Shown piece by piece: positions 15,664-24,933 of a stretch of DNA of 46,526 nucleotides. Source of the DNA: Flavobacteriales bacterium (GTDB taxonomy: Bacteria > Bacteroidota > Bacteroidia > UBA10329); NCBI GenBank assembly GCA_021739625.1, contig JAIPBJ010000014.1, forward strand, positions 1 to 46,526, in the 5' to 3' direction. How positions within the stretch are numbered: position 1 is the stretch's first letter; each line of letters begins with the position of its first letter. The position numbers and the translations under genes are program-made. Below the pieces are notes generated by a model. That model worked only from the letters and a program-made list of their open reading frames with translations, did no database searches and had not been told where the DNA came from.

Positions 15664-18600
15664 TGTTTTGCGGATACTTGTTTCCATATCCCTGATGCTG
15701 CTTACGGCAGCCGTCTCTGTCAACGCGCAGTTGGTGGTGGATGACACCTACACGCCCGAAGACCTGGTGGATCTGATAGTGGCCGATGGGGTTGTGGTGA
15801 CCAATGTGGTGCTGAACTGCCCGGCCGGTGGAAGTGGATATTTCGATGGAACAGGCAGCAACATCGGTCTCCCAAGCGGGGTACTGCTTTCGTCAGGTCT
15901 AGCAGCGGCCGCAGTTGGCCCGAACAATAGTACCGGTGTAGGAGGAACGTGCTTCGGTGCTCCGGGCGATCCCGATGTGCAGGCTGTGGCAGGCGGCAAC
16001 ACATTCGATGCCTGCATCCTTGACTTCGACATTGTGCCCACCTGCTCACAGGTCTCTTTCACTTTCGTGTTCGCCTCCGAGGAGTATCCGGAGAACATAG
16101 GAAACGAGTTCTCTGATGCGATGGTGATCACCATTTCCGGCCCGGGGTTCGTGGGCAATCAGAACATTGCGCTTGTGCCCGGAACGGCAACTCCGATCAG
16201 AGTGGGAACGGTCAATCAGAACCAGAACAACGCCTATTATGTGAACAATGGCGGAGGTGCTTCCATTCAGTTCGATGGGTTCACAGTGCCCATCACAGCA
16301 ACAGCCGATGTCACATCATGCGAGACCTATCACATCAAGATAGCGGTGGCCGATGCGGCCGACTGCATCTTCAACTCTGGACTGTTCGTAGAGGAGAACA
16401 GCTTTGACTGTGGCGTGGACATCGCCATCGTGACCGATTATACCGCCCCTGCCGACCAGCCCATTGAAGGCTGCCGCGACTACGAGGTGGAATTCTGCCG
16501 TCAGGGCAATACTGCTGCGCCCTACGACCTGAGCATCAGCACGGCAGGAACGGCCATCAACGGGGTCGATTTCGACCTTTTGCCCAATACGGTCTCGTTT
16601 GCGGCCGGTGAGCAGTGCCAGACCCTCACCATCACTCCCATTGCAGATGGAATTGTGGAAGGATCGGAAACACTGTTGCTGATCTATGAGGCCATTTCGG
16701 GCAGTTGCGTGGTGCTTGACACCATCACCATTGAACTTCAGGACGATCAGGGACTCATACCCGACTTCTATTTCAATGACGTGTGCCTCGGCAATACGGT
16801 GTTCCTCAACAATGCCACGACCATCACCCCGCCTGCGGCCGCCACAGAATTCCTATGGCGATTGGATGATGGCACCGACACGGCCACCTACAACATGGCG
16901 CACCTGTATGCAGCGGCAGGCACCTACGATGTCTGGCTCATTGCCGCCAGCACGGATGGCTGCACAGATTCCATCATGCAGCAGGTGACGGTCTATGACT
17001 ATCCCGTGGCATCATTCACTCTTTCGGGCGATGTGTGCCTGAGCGTGGAGGCCGAGTTCACGAACACCTCCATCGGTTCCACCAATGATGCGATCGGGGC
17101 CGTGAGCTGGAATTTCGGTGACGGCATCAGTGCCGATACATGGGATGCCACCCACACCTATTCGCTGCCCGACACCTTTCCTGTGGTGCTGAGCATTTCG
17201 ACAGATATACTGGGCTGCACTGACGAGTTCCGCGACACGATAATCGTCTATGCGGCCATGTTCACCGATTTCATATTCTCGAACGTGTGTCTCGGAAATA
17301 CGGTGGATTTCACCAACCAGTCGCAGGGAGTGGGGGTCTATGAATGGGATTTCGGGGACCTAAGCCCGTTCGATGGCAATTTCCATGTGTCGCACGACTA
17401 TGCTGTGGCTGACACGTTCGATGTGCGCCTTGTGGGAATCAGCCCCAACGGGTGCAACGACACCACATGGAAACAGGTGTTCGTGTTCGATGCGCCCATT
17501 CCTGATTTCACGGTCGACAACGTCTGTGCAAATGCGCTTGCCCAGTACGAGAATCTGTCGCAGCCGCCCACAATGGGAACCATGTCCTCGTGGTTCTGGA
17601 TATTCAGCGATGGCACCAGTGCCTCGGCCTTCAGTCCTGCGCATCAGTATCCGGCAGCGGGTACTTATGACGCGACCCTCATCGTCTATTCGAGCAATCT
17701 GAGCTGTTCTGACACCGTGACCCGGCCCATTACCATCTATCCGGTACCCGATGCGGATTTCACTGTCTCCAACACCTGTTTCGGGACCCCGGTGGCACCC
17801 GATAATCTCACTGCGGGGCAGGTGTCGCAGTGGCAGTGGGATTTCGGTGATGCATCGCCTGTCAATGCCCAGCAGCATCCTGCCTATGATTATCCGAACA
17901 GTGGGATCTATGAAATATGGCTGCATGTGACCAGTGCAGACCAGTGCAGGGACTCCATAAAGCAGACAGTGATCGTTTACAGTCTGCCGCAGGCGCTGTT
18001 CAGCAGCACCACGGTATGCGAGGGCAATCCGACCACGTTCTTCAATCAGAGCGGCATCGGATTTCCCGACAACATCATAGAATGGGCGTGGGATTTCGGT
18101 GATGCTTCGCCCACGGTGCTGGCCGTCAATCCAGATCACATTTATCCTGACGGAGGAATCTTTCAGGTGGAACTGCGGATCACTTCGGGCAACGGATGTC
18201 TCGACTCCATCACCGCTCCTGTGGAGGTGTATTATATGCCCGATGCAGAGATGATCGTTACAGTGACCGAAGGCTGCCCTCCGATGTGTACACAGTTCTT
18301 CGATGCATCGACCATCGGAAGCGGGGGAATTGTGGAGTGGCTTTGGAACTTCGGAGACCTGCAGACCAGTGCCGACCGCAACACGCAGCACTGCTACTAT
18401 AGCGAGGAGATATTCGAATCCACCCTGTATGATGTGAGTCTGCGCACCGTGAGCGACAATGGATGCGTGTCGCTTCTGGTGATGGACGACATGATGGAGG
18501 TCTATCCGACCCCGTACGCAGATTTCGAGTGGGATCCCGACTCGGTGAGCATGTTCGACCCGAGGGTGTTCTTTCAGGACGGGAGCTATGGGGCAGACTA

Positions 18601-19036
18601 TTGGACCTGGGAGTTCGGAGACCCGCTTAGCAGCACCACGTCAAATATGCAGAACCCCATCTATGAATATGGTCAGCATGGCTCTTATGATGTGATCCTG
18701 ACCGCAGCGAACAACTTCGGCTGTCAGGATTCCACGTTGAAGAAGCTGGAGGTCTTCTCCGACTTCAGGTTCTACATCCCCAATACGTTCACGCCCAATT
18801 CGGACGACCGCAACGAGCTTTTCTTCGGAAAGGGAGCGGGCATCATGACCTACAACATGCAGGTCTATGACCGCTGGGGCAAGTTGGTGTTCGAGTCGAA
18901 TGAGCCGGATTACAAGTGGGACGGCACCACTGGCGGCAAGTATTCTCCGCAGGGGATGTATGTCTATCGGTTCAACGTGCGCGATATGAACCTCAACTGG
19001 CATCAGTACACCGGAGAGGTCTATCTGATCAGATAA
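15650..19036 (+). CDS. Giant choice-of-anchor L / PKD surface protein with T9SS type B sorting domain
   Basis: The product has 1128 residues. The signal peptide MSLSNVLRILVSISLMLLTA...VNAQ ends at about 27. Residues about 30-255 are a choice-of-anchor L domain (GSGYFDGTGSNIGLPSGVLL, then FVFASEEYPENIGNEFSDAM, then HIKIAVADAADCIFNSGLFV). A Calx-beta-like segment follows (GTAINGVDFDLLPNTVSFAA, then EGSETLLLIYE). Eight PKD-like repeats occupy about 375-1035. The type B sorting domain (YIPNTFTPNSDDRNELFF, then VYDRWGKLVFES) closes the protein. Four of the repeats keep an exact FGD core. The start overlaps the previous gene by 14 bases in another frame, which points to a single operon and a tandem origin of the PKD/C-terminal parts. 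The different N-terminal domains suggest distinct ligands. Function inferred: adhesion or surface matrix. Confidence 0.92.
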   Translation: MSLSNVLRILVSISLMLLTAAVSVNAQLVVDDTYTPEDLVDLIVADGVVVTNVVLNCPAGGSGYFDGTGSNIGLPSGVLLSSGLAAAAVGPNNSTGVGGTCFGAPGDPDVQAVAGGNTFDACILDFDIVPTCSQVSFTFVFASEEYPENIGNEFSDAMVITISGPGFVGNQNIALVPGTATPIRVGTVNQNQNNAYYVNNGGGASIQFDGFTVPITATADVTSCETYHIKIAVADAADCIFNSGLFVEENSFDCGVDIAIVTDYTAPADQPIEGCRDYEVEFCRQGNTAAPYDLSISTAGTAINGVDFDLLPNTVSFAAGEQCQTLTITPIADGIVEGSETLLLIYEAISGSCVVLDTITIELQDDQGLIPDFYFNDVCLGNTVFLNNATTITPPAAATEFLWRLDDGTDTATYNMAHLYAAAGTYDVWLIAASTDGCTDSIMQQVTVYDYPVASFTLSGDVCLSVEAEFTNTSIGSTNDAIGAVSWNFGDGISADTWDATHTYSLPDTFPVVLSISTDILGCTDEFRDTIIVYAAMFTDFIFSNVCLGNTVDFTNQSQGVGVYEWDFGDLSPFDGNFHVSHDYAVADTFDVRLVGISPNGCNDTTWKQVFVFDAPIPDFTVDNVCANALAQYENLSQPPTMGTMSSWFWIFSDGTSASAFSPAHQYPAAGTYDATLIVYSSNLSCSDTVTRPITIYPVPDADFTVSNTCFGTPVAPDNLTAGQVSQWQWDFGDASPVNAQQHPAYDYPNSGIYEIWLHVTSADQCRDSIKQTVIVYSLPQALFSSTTVCEGNPTTFFNQSGIGFPDNIIEWAWDFGDASPTVLAVNPDHIYPDGGIFQVELRITSGNGCLDSITAPVEVYYMPDAEMIVTVTEGCPPMCTQFFDASTIGSGGIVEWLWNFGDLQTSADRNTQHCYYSEEIFESTLYDVSLRTVSDNGCVSLLVMDDMMEVYPTPYADFEWDPDSVSMFDPRVFFQDGSYGADYWTWEFGDPLSSTTSNMQNPIYEYGQHGSYDVILTAANNFGCQDSTLKKLEVFSDFRFYIPNTFTPNSDDRNELFFGKGAGIMTYNMQVYDRWGKLVFESNEPDYKWDGTTGGKYSPQGMYVYRFNVRDMNLNWHQYTGEVYLIR

Positions 19037-19094
19037 GGCCGTTGCGCAACCAAGGGCCTGGATTGCTATTTTAGGGCACCCAAAACCTCCTGTC

Positions 19095-19640
19095 ATGCTG
19101 ACCTACCTTTTCCCTTTTGTGCTGGGCGTTATGCTCTGGACTTTTCTCGAATATGTGATCCACCGTTTCCTTTTTCACCACAAGGGAGCGAACAATCCTG
19201 TCACCGATGAGCATCTGCGCCATCACCGCGAGGGCGACTATTTCGCTCCGTTCTGGAAGAAGCTGTTGGCCTCGTTGGCATTCCTTTCGCTCAGCACGCT
19301 CGTGGCGGGCGGCCTGTTCGGCATAGGCACGGGCCTGTCATTCGCCTTGGGCACGGCCAGCATGTATCTGTTGTATGAGATCACCCACAAGCGGCTGCAT
19401 GCGCGTGCCCCGCTGATCGGCTATGGGCTCATCATCCGCAAGCACCATTTCTATCATCATTTCGGCAATCCGAAGATGAACCACGGGGTGACGGTGCGCT
19501 TCTGGGACCGCGTGTTCGGCACCTTCGAGCCTACGCTGAGAGAGACCGTGAAGGTGCCCCGCAAGATGGTGCTGCCTTGGCTGTTGGATGGAGAGGGATC
19601 GCCCGTGGCACGCTACCGGAGCCATTTCCTGATCCGCTGA
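19095..19640 (+). CDS. Fatty acid hydroxylase superfamily membrane protein
   Basis: The product has 181 residues. It shows the eight-histidine di-iron signature of the sterol desaturase/fatty acid hydroxylase family: EYVIHRFLFHH, DEHLRHHREG, THKRLHAR and RKHHFYHHFGNPKMNHG. Four hydrophobic segments hold the histidine clusters at the cytoplasmic face. The size and spacing resemble small single-domain members such as beta-carotene or 2-hydroxylase-type enzymes. The likely reaction is O2-dependent hydroxylation of a lipid acyl chain; the exact substrate is unknown. It is followed with a 1-base gap by a hydrolase gene, so the two are probably one transcript. A box TATTTTAG near 19066 could be the promoter. 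Confidence 0.9.
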   Translation: MLTYLFPFVLGVMLWTFLEYVIHRFLFHHKGANNPVTDEHLRHHREGDYFAPFWKKLLASLAFLSLSTLVAGGLFGIGTGLSFALGTASMYLLYEITHKRLHARAPLIGYGLIIRKHHFYHHFGNPKMNHGVTVRFWDRVFGTFEPTLRETVKVPRKMVLPWLLDGEGSPVARYRSHFLIR

Positions 19641-19641
19641 T

Positions 19642-20658
19642 ATGCGCCACCTGTTCATTGCGCTCGCTTTGGTCATAGGCATGGCCGGTTGCCATCAGGA
19701 CCGGGCCATGCCCACCACGGATGAATCCTGTTCCTATCTCTACGCCACCACACCCGGTGACTATCAGATGGGCGGGGTGCAGATGATTGCGCTGCGCGAA
19801 GGCTACAAGGTGTGGACCAAGCGCCACGGCAACAGCCCGATGAAGGTGCTGATATTGCACGGTGGCCCGGCCGGGACGCACGAATACTTGGAGAGCTTCC
19901 AGAGCTTTTTCCCACAGGCGAACATCGAGTTCTATGAATATGACCAGTTGGGTTCCTACCGCTCTGACCAGCCCACGGACATGGGCCTCTATACCATCGA
20001 GCGGTTTGTGGAGGAGGTGGAGCAGGTGCGCGTGGCCCTTGGGCTGGACAGCACCAATTTCTTCCTCTTGGGCCACAGCTGGGGCGGCATTCTGGCTTTG
20101 GAGTATGCGCTGAAGTATCAGCACAACATGAAAGGCCTCATCGTGAGCAACATGACGGCCGATTTCCACAAGTATGCGGCCTACAACAACAAGCTGCGCG
20201 AGGAGCTTCGCCCTTCGCTGGTGGACACGCTGAAGGCCTTTGAGGACAAGGGCCTCTATACCGACCCGCTCTATCTGGGGCTGGTGGAGAAGGAATTCTA
20301 TGCCAAGCACATCTGCCGCATCTATCCCTTTCCAGAGCCTGTGGCGCGGAGTTTCAAGCATTTCAACATGGAGGTGTATGCCTACATGCAGGGGCCGAGC
20401 GAGTTTGTGCCGGGCGGCATTCTCAAGGATTGGACGGTTTGGGACAGGCTGAAGGAGCTCCGCGTGCCGACCCTCACCGTGGGCGCGAAATACGACAGCA
20501 TGAACCCCGAAGAGATGAAAGAGATGGCCGCCCTTGTGCAGAACGGCCAGTATCACTACTGCCCCAACGGCAGCCACATGGCGCTATGGGACGACCAGCA
20601 GGTGTATATGAACGGGGTGGTAGGGTTCATTCATGGGGTGGGGAAGGGAGACAGATAG
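19642..20658 (+). CDS. Alpha/beta hydrolase, proline iminopeptidase type, lipoprotein-like
   Basis: The product has 338 residues. The N-terminus MRHLFIALALVIGMAGC is a probable lipoprotein signal with Cys17, although Met at -3 is not the most usual lipobox residue. The hydrolase core has LHGGPAGTHEY (oxyanion HGGP), EYDQLGSYRSDQP, and the nucleophile elbow GHSWGG with Ser146. The acid is probably in VGAKYDSMNP, and the base His is in NGSHMALWDD. HGGP plus the DQ-G-S motif is typical of the S33 proline iminopeptidase family. It would act in the periplasm or at the outer membrane on small peptides. It is tightly coupled to the preceding hydroxylase gene (1-base gap), although no joint pathway is evident. 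Confidence 0.88.
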   Translation: MRHLFIALALVIGMAGCHQDRAMPTTDESCSYLYATTPGDYQMGGVQMIALREGYKVWTKRHGNSPMKVLILHGGPAGTHEYLESFQSFFPQANIEFYEYDQLGSYRSDQPTDMGLYTIERFVEEVEQVRVALGLDSTNFFLLGHSWGGILALEYALKYQHNMKGLIVSNMTADFHKYAAYNNKLREELRPSLVDTLKAFEDKGLYTDPLYLGLVEKEFYAKHICRIYPFPEPVARSFKHFNMEVYAYMQGPSEFVPGGILKDWTVWDRLKELRVPTLTVGAKYDSMNPEEMKEMAALVQNGQYHYCPNGSHMALWDDQQVYMNGVVGFIHGVGKGDR

Positions 20659-20681
20659 GAACTGTCAGATCTGTCATTGGA

Positions 20682-21824
20682 TCACCGCCTGCTCCTCGGC
20701 ATTCTGAAAGCGAAACCTATCGAAGGTAGTACGTGGGGCCGTTCCCCCTTTTGAATGAAGGGGTACGGGGCACCAGTGCTCCATAAGACCATGAGTCCTG
20801 CATTGCCAGAAAAGCCTTTTCCGATGTTGACCTTTCCTCGAAGTACAACGAAAGCCTCAAGGCTATTCTCTCCGAACGATAGTGCGCCTCCACCCCCGAC
20901 CATCACCCCTGAATTTTTCTTCAAAAAGGCCATCCCCGTTTCCATGCTCCACTGAAACAGAGGCATAGCGGTACCGAGACCACTTCGGAGGTAATAGTTG
21001 GCAAGGCCATTCTCTTTAAAAGGCACATAGAGCGTGTAATTCAATGTGAGCAAGGCGGGGCCGAAAAAGGTCAGGCCGAATTCGCTCTTGCCTGTGGCGA
21101 CAGTACTTGTTGAATCCAAAAGCTTGCCTTGCAGCTTCATTGATGCCCTTTCCTGCCTAGCTTCATTCCTTATCTGAACACGTTCGGTTTTGGAAAGTCT
21201 GGCGTATGCGACCATGGCACGGTGTTGTTTGGCCGAGGGTATCCGATAGCCCATGTAGGTGCTTGGCCACACAGAGAATTCGTTACCGTAAGGATCGTGG
21301 TTGAATTTGGGTGTGTAATCCGAGTTCACGGCCATCAGGTAAACATTGATTCCGAAAAAGAAGCCCTTTGGGGCCTGATATCGATAGCCCAAGGAACCGA
21401 ACCAGTTGAATTCAATGCGTGTATCTGTCGTGTCGCCACTGTAGGGTCGTATATATGGAGGGACTATCACATTCCAGAGCCCAGCGGATAGCACAAATCG
21501 ACTGCGCCTTCTGCCAAGATCGACCCCGACACCATACACCATATTGAACCCATCCTTGTCCTCGGCATTTATCACAATGGGTCTGCCAGTGCCGCACCTT
21601 ATATTCATTGTGACCGCATCGGTCATTATGGGAGATGCCTCTATATTGAACGAATGGCCGATGCCCAGTCCGAAAATCTCATTATAGACAGCTACCCGTC
21701 CAAGAAGTGGACGAAAGGAGGTCTTTCGTCCAAGGGTGTCGCGGGCATCAATATCTGGCAACTGGGCGAAGGCCGTGGTAAGCGGCAGGATAAGCATACA
21801 GATGAATAGGATGAAGCGAATCAT
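20682..21824 (-). CDS. Probable outer-membrane beta-barrel protein, function unknown
   Basis: The product has 380 residues from MIRFILFICMLILPLTTAFA, a signal peptide ending at FAQ. The rest is rich in alternating polar/hydrophobic strands with aromatic ends (for example FVLSAGLWNVIVPPYI, WFGSLGYRYQAPKGFFFGI, FGLTFFGPALLTLNYTLYV), and it closes with a penultimate-type barrel strand (PSIGFAFRMP). A charged stretch at about 205-230 (RLSKTERVQIRNEARQERAS) would be an outside loop or plug. I do not recognise a family. A longer frame of 17 codons precedes the ATG but contains the -7 box TACTTTTG. It is convergent with the hydrolase gene (23 bases between stops) and upstream of no obvious partner. 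Confidence 0.75.
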   Translation of the reverse strand: MIRFILFICMLILPLTTAFAQLPDIDARDTLGRKTSFRPLLGRVAVYNEIFGLGIGHSFNIEASPIMTDAVTMNIRCGTGRPIVINAEDKDGFNMVYGVGVDLGRRRSRFVLSAGLWNVIVPPYIRPYSGDTTDTRIEFNWFGSLGYRYQAPKGFFFGINVYLMAVNSDYTPKFNHDPYGNEFSVWPSTYMGYRIPSAKQHRAMVAYARLSKTERVQIRNEARQERASMKLQGKLLDSTSTVATGKSEFGLTFFGPALLTLNYTLYVPFKENGLANYYLRSGLGTAMPLFQWSMETGMAFLKKNSGVMVGGGGALSFGENSLEAFVVLRGKVNIGKGFSGNAGLMVLWSTGAPYPFIQKGERPHVLPSIGFAFRMPRSRR

Positions 21825-21856
21825 TCTGGTGCCCTGCTTTTGACCAATGATTGAAA

Positions 21857-21864
21857 CAAAAGTA
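21857..21864 (-). promoter_or_regulatory. Bacteroidota -7 box (TACTTTTG) for the barrel gene
   Basis: This is a perfect TAnnTTTG box on the minus strand, 32 bases before the ATG at 21824. Confidence 0.55.
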
Positions 21865-21887
21865 TGCCTTGGCAATAGCGGGAAGCC

Positions 21888-22538
21888 TCAGTCCAACCTG
21901 AACAGCCCCCTTTTGACCTCATCCTCGGCATAGATCACTTCGGCAGCGCGGTTCACACTCTGATCGAAGCTGTACATCCGCGCCATGACATCCTTGCGGA
22001 TCAGGGTGCGGTGCAACCGGGTGCGTTTGAACTTCTCCTGGGCCACCTCGGCCGTCTGTAGCAGATCGGCAGCGGTGGCGATGGCCGCTATCTGGGCAGG
22101 GGTCATGCCTTTATTGGTGAGTTCGGTGGCGAACTCCACGGCCAGCGCGTGCTGCACCTTCAGGTAGATGACGTAGTTGGCCGGCTGGCGCGTCATGCGG
22201 TCGTGCACCTTGAAGTTGAAGACCGTGTACATCCCCCGCGTGCCGAAGGCCTTCTGGGCAAAGAAGCGCAGATCGGCCATGGTGCTGCGGGCCTGTTTCA
22301 CGGCCGTGTTCAAATCGGCCGTGTAGCCGGACAGTTGGTCCATCGTGGTCTCGTCCGTGTATTGGGCTACTGCCAGATTGATCGCGTCCGTCCAGTTCTG
22401 CGCGAAAGGCGTGTCGAAGTCGGGGTCAAAGTCCATGAAGTCGGCCATATACTCTGTGAAGAGCTTCTGCCTCACGGTAGAGTTCTGCACTGATGCGGCA
22501 TCTGTGATGCGATAGGGGCGGTCGTTCAGTTCTTCCAT
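21888..22538 (-). CDS. Hypothetical helical cytoplasmic protein
   Basis: The product has 216 residues starting MEELNDRPYRITDAASVQNS, with host-like codon use, so it is a real gene. There is no signal peptide or membrane segment. It is predicted mostly helical by composition (for example QLSGYTADLNTAVKQARST and MTPAQIAAIATAADLLQTAE), with a basic C-terminal third (EKFKRTRLHRTLIRKDVMAR) that ends in a helix pattern YSFDQSVNRAAEVIYAEDEV. I do not recognise the family, and no function is proposed. It ends 24 bases before the barrel-gene promoter on the same strand and could be upstream in the same unit. Its own 5' side borders the AT-rich island with the 54-bp palindrome. Confidence 0.75.
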   Translation of the reverse strand: MEELNDRPYRITDAASVQNSTVRQKLFTEYMADFMDFDPDFDTPFAQNWTDAINLAVAQYTDETTMDQLSGYTADLNTAVKQARSTMADLRFFAQKAFGTRGMYTVFNFKVHDRMTRQPANYVIYLKVQHALAVEFATELTNKGMTPAQIAAIATAADLLQTAEVAQEKFKRTRLHRTLIRKDVMARMYSFDQSVNRAAEVIYAEDEVKRGLFRLD

Positions 22539-22881
22539 GATGTTGTCGGTTCAAATGGTGCTTCGGTAGGCGGGCTGCGCTATCTGCGGCCTTAGCTTTT
22601 TCAGATGTAGGGGTAGTATTGCGTTTAGGATGGATTACTTGGAGACATGATTACAAATATATTCAAAGGGATTGAAAGATATGTCTATATGATTGGAGAT
22701 GTTGAATAAATGAAAGATACTCTTGCATAGATGTTTATTAATGGGAGAGCTCTCCCATTAATAAACATCTATGCAATAATCATGCGCATTTGAACAAAAC
22801 ATATAATCGGATAATTTTAATTATGGGCGGAAGCACAAGTAGATTAAGCGGCTATCTATATGTTTTGCGCGATATACACCA
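22539..22881. other. AT-rich intergenic island
   Basis: From about 22630 to 22870 the base composition becomes clearly AT-richer than on either side. No convincing gene was found. A short open frame from TTG at 22790 (MNKTYNRIIL) switches to unlikely composition within 30 codons. The dominant feature is the perfect palindrome at 22723-22776. Confidence 0.6.
22723..22776. repeat. Perfect 54-bp palindrome
   Basis: Two 27-base arms meet with no spacer at 22749/22750. The left arm begins TTGCATAGATG and the centre is GGGAGAGCTCTCCC. Every position pairs, and symmetry breaks at the next base on each side (C left, T right). As DNA it could extrude a cruciform; as RNA it would form one very long hairpin. 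No T tract follows it on either strand. Confidence 0.97.
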
Positions 22882-23130
22882 ATGCCTTTTCATCGTTCCA
22901 AGTCATTATTTCTTTGGGAGGATGTCACCGTGCGGGAGTCTGCATGTGCTGTGCCTAGGCCGGTCGATGATGTTGTGTGCATCGAGATGTACTCCACCAT
23001 CAGCTTCATCACCGATGATCTGATACAGGTATATGCCGGCAACAATTGCGTGGCCTACACCGGTGACGATGTGTTCGTCTATCCTCCGAGATACTGGGAG
23101 CGGGTGGTGGCAAGGCTGGAAGTGAGGTAA
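22882..23130 (+). CDS. Small hypothetical protein or gene remnant
   Basis: The frame has 82 codons from ATG (MPFHRSKSLFLWEDV). The second half (EMYSTISFITDDLIQVYAGN, then DDVFVYPPRYWERVVARLEV) has the GC-rich third positions of the host genes and reads like a folded domain. The first half is more AT-rich. The frame remains open 13 codons further upstream without a start, so this may be the surviving 3' part of a longer gene. A box resembling TAnnTTTG (TATGTTTTG) precedes it at about 22858. Its stop TAA directly abuts the lysS stop on the other strand (TAATTA). No family was recognised. Confidence 0.4.
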   Translation: MPFHRSKSLFLWEDVTVRESACAVPRPVDDVVCIEMYSTISFITDDLIQVYAGNNCVAYTGDDVFVYPPRYWERVVARLEVR

Positions 23131-24846
23131 TTACCCCGCCACCTCCACCGTCAACCCTTCCTCTGTCTTCGTCACCTTCGTCAATCCCAGTTTCCCCAAC
23201 GCCTTCATGCTGATGTCCCACTGCTTGCCGCTGAGGCCGCTGCGGATTTTCAGGTCGTTGAGGTCCATGGGGCTGCTTTTGGAGAGGATGTCGAAGATGA
23301 GTTTCTCGTTGCCGCTCAGTTCCACCTTCTTGGTCTCCTTCTTTTCGGGCTTCATCTGCGGGAAAAAGAGGATGTCCTGAATGGTGTGCTTGTCGGTGAG
23401 CAGCATCGCTAAACGGTCCATACCGATGCCAAGGCCCGATGTGGGCGGCATGCCATATTCCAGGGCACGTAGGAAGTCCTGATCGATCATCATCGCCTCA
23501 TCGTCACCACGGTCGGCAAGGGCAAGCTGATGCTCAAAACGTTGGCGCTGGTCGATGGGGTCGTTCAGTTCGCTGTACGCATTGGCGATCTCCTTGCCCG
23601 TGGCGAAAAGCTCGAAACGCTCCACCAGACCGGGCTTGCTGCGGTGCTTCTTGCACAGGGGCGACATCTCCACCGGATAGTCGGTGATGAAGGTGGGCTG
23701 CACGTAGTTCTTCTCGCATTTCGCTCCAAAGATCTCATCGATCAGCTTGCCCTTTCCCATGGTGGGATCGATCTCGATTCCGAGATCCTTGCAGACTTGA
23801 CGCAGGCCGTCCTCTTCCATGGCGCTGATGTCGATGCCCGTGTGGGTCTGGATAGCCTCGAACATCGTCACGCGCGGATAGGGCGCTTTGAAGTCCAGCT
23901 CCACATCGCCATACATCACCTTGGTGCTGCCGTTGAGGTCGATGCAGGCCTTCTCCAGCAACTGCTCGGTGAAACGCATCATCCACTCATAGTCCTTGTA
24001 GGCCACATAGATCTCCATGGCCGTGAACTCCGGGTTGTGGGTGCGGTCCATGCCCTCGTTTCGGAAGTTCTTCGAGAATTCATACACTCCATCGAACCCG
24101 CCTACGATGAGCCTTTTCAGGTACAACTCGTTGGCGATGCGCATGTAGAGCGGGATGTCCAGCGCATTGTGGTGCGTGATGAACGGCCGTGCCGCTGCCC
24201 CGCCCGGAATGGGTTGCAGGATGGGCGTTTCTACCTCTAAATAGCCTTTCGAATTGAAAAATTCGCGGAAGGAATTGAAGAGCTTGGTGCGCTTCACGAA
24301 AACCTCCTTCACTCCGGGATTCACCACGAGGTCCACATAGCGTTGGCGGTAGCGCATTTCGGCATCGTGCACCGCATCGTGTACCACGCCATCGGCATCG
24401 GTCTTCACCACCGGCAATGGGCGCAATGATTTTCCAAGGAAGGTGAACTCCAGCACATGCACGCTGGTCTCGCCCACCTGTGTCTTGAACACGAAACCGC
24501 GCACCCCGATGAAATCACCACGGTCCAAATGCTTCTTGAACACCTCGTTGTAGAGAGTCTTATCCTCGCCCGGGCACACCTCATCGCGGTTGAAATAGAG
24601 CTGGATGCGGCCTGTGCTGTCCTGCAGCTCCGCGAACGATGCCTTACCCATGATGCGCTTGCTCATCACGCGGCCTGCCAGCGAAACGTCCTTCATTTCC
24701 GCGCCTTCGTCAAACGTGTCACGGATGCCTTCAGCCGTGTGGGTAACGGTGTATTCTGCAGCGGGAAACGGGTCGATGCCGAGGTTGATGATCTCCTGCA
24801 GGGCCTCGCGCCTCACCTGTTCCTGTTCGCTCAATTCTTGATGCAT
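23131..24846 (-). CDS. lysS: Lysyl-tRNA synthetase (class II)
   Basis: The product has 571 residues from [19 protein letters not shown]. The N-terminal OB-fold anticodon-binding domain includes [20 protein letters not shown]. The class II catalytic core carries motif 2 ([20 protein letters not shown]) and motif 3 ([20 protein letters not shown], then [11 protein letters not shown]). After motif 3 comes an extra C-terminal segment of about 70 residues ([20 protein letters not shown] onward) that looks like a small winged-helix extension; longer LysRS forms of this kind occur in Bacteroidota. The frame stays open far upstream, but that part is antisense to the neighbouring hydrolase. The perfect -7 box TATCTTTG at 24867-24874 fixes the start. 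Confidence 0.97.
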   Translation of the reverse strand: MHQELSEQEQVRREALQEIINLGIDPFPAAEYTVTHTAEGIRDTFDEGAEMKDVSLAGRVMSKRIMGKASFAELQDSTGRIQLYFNRDEVCPGEDKTLYNEVFKKHLDRGDFIGVRGFVFKTQVGETSVHVLEFTFLGKSLRPLPVVKTDADGVVHDAVHDAEMRYRQRYVDLVVNPGVKEVFVKRTKLFNSFREFFNSKGYLEVETPILQPIPGGAAARPFITHHNALDIPLYMRIANELYLKRLIVGGFDGVYEFSKNFRNEGMDRTHNPEFTAMEIYVAYKDYEWMMRFTEQLLEKACIDLNGSTKVMYGDVELDFKAPYPRVTMFEAIQTHTGIDISAMEEDGLRQVCKDLGIEIDPTMGKGKLIDEIFGAKCEKNYVQPTFITDYPVEMSPLCKKHRSKPGLVERFELFATGKEIANAYSELNDPIDQRQRFEHQLALADRGDDEAMMIDQDFLRALEYGMPPTSGLGIGMDRLAMLLTDKHTIQDILFFPQMKPEKKETKKVELSGNEKLIFDILSKSSPMDLNDLKIRSGLSGKQWDISMKALGKLGLTKVTKTEEGLTVEVAG

Positions 24847-24866
24847 GTGCGTTGAAATAAGGGCGG

Positions 24867-24926
24867 CAAAGATAACCGCCCCATTGAGGTTGCATTTCTG
24901 TAGGCGCGGCTTCGGCCTTATCTTCG
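24867..24926. promoter_or_regulatory. Divergent promoters of lysS and the CocE-type hydrolase
   Basis: On the minus strand TATCTTTG (24867-24874) lies 20 bases before the lysS ATG. On the plus strand TATCTTCG (24919-24926) lies 7 bases before the ATG at 24934, so that mRNA would be nearly leaderless. Confidence 0.6.
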
Positions 24927-24933
24927 CGCAACT

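Noticed and set aside
19531-20577. Long minus-strand frame opposite the proline iminopeptidase-type gene
   Set aside because: It is a shadow frame. The plus strand has intact catalytic motifs and tight gene spacing.
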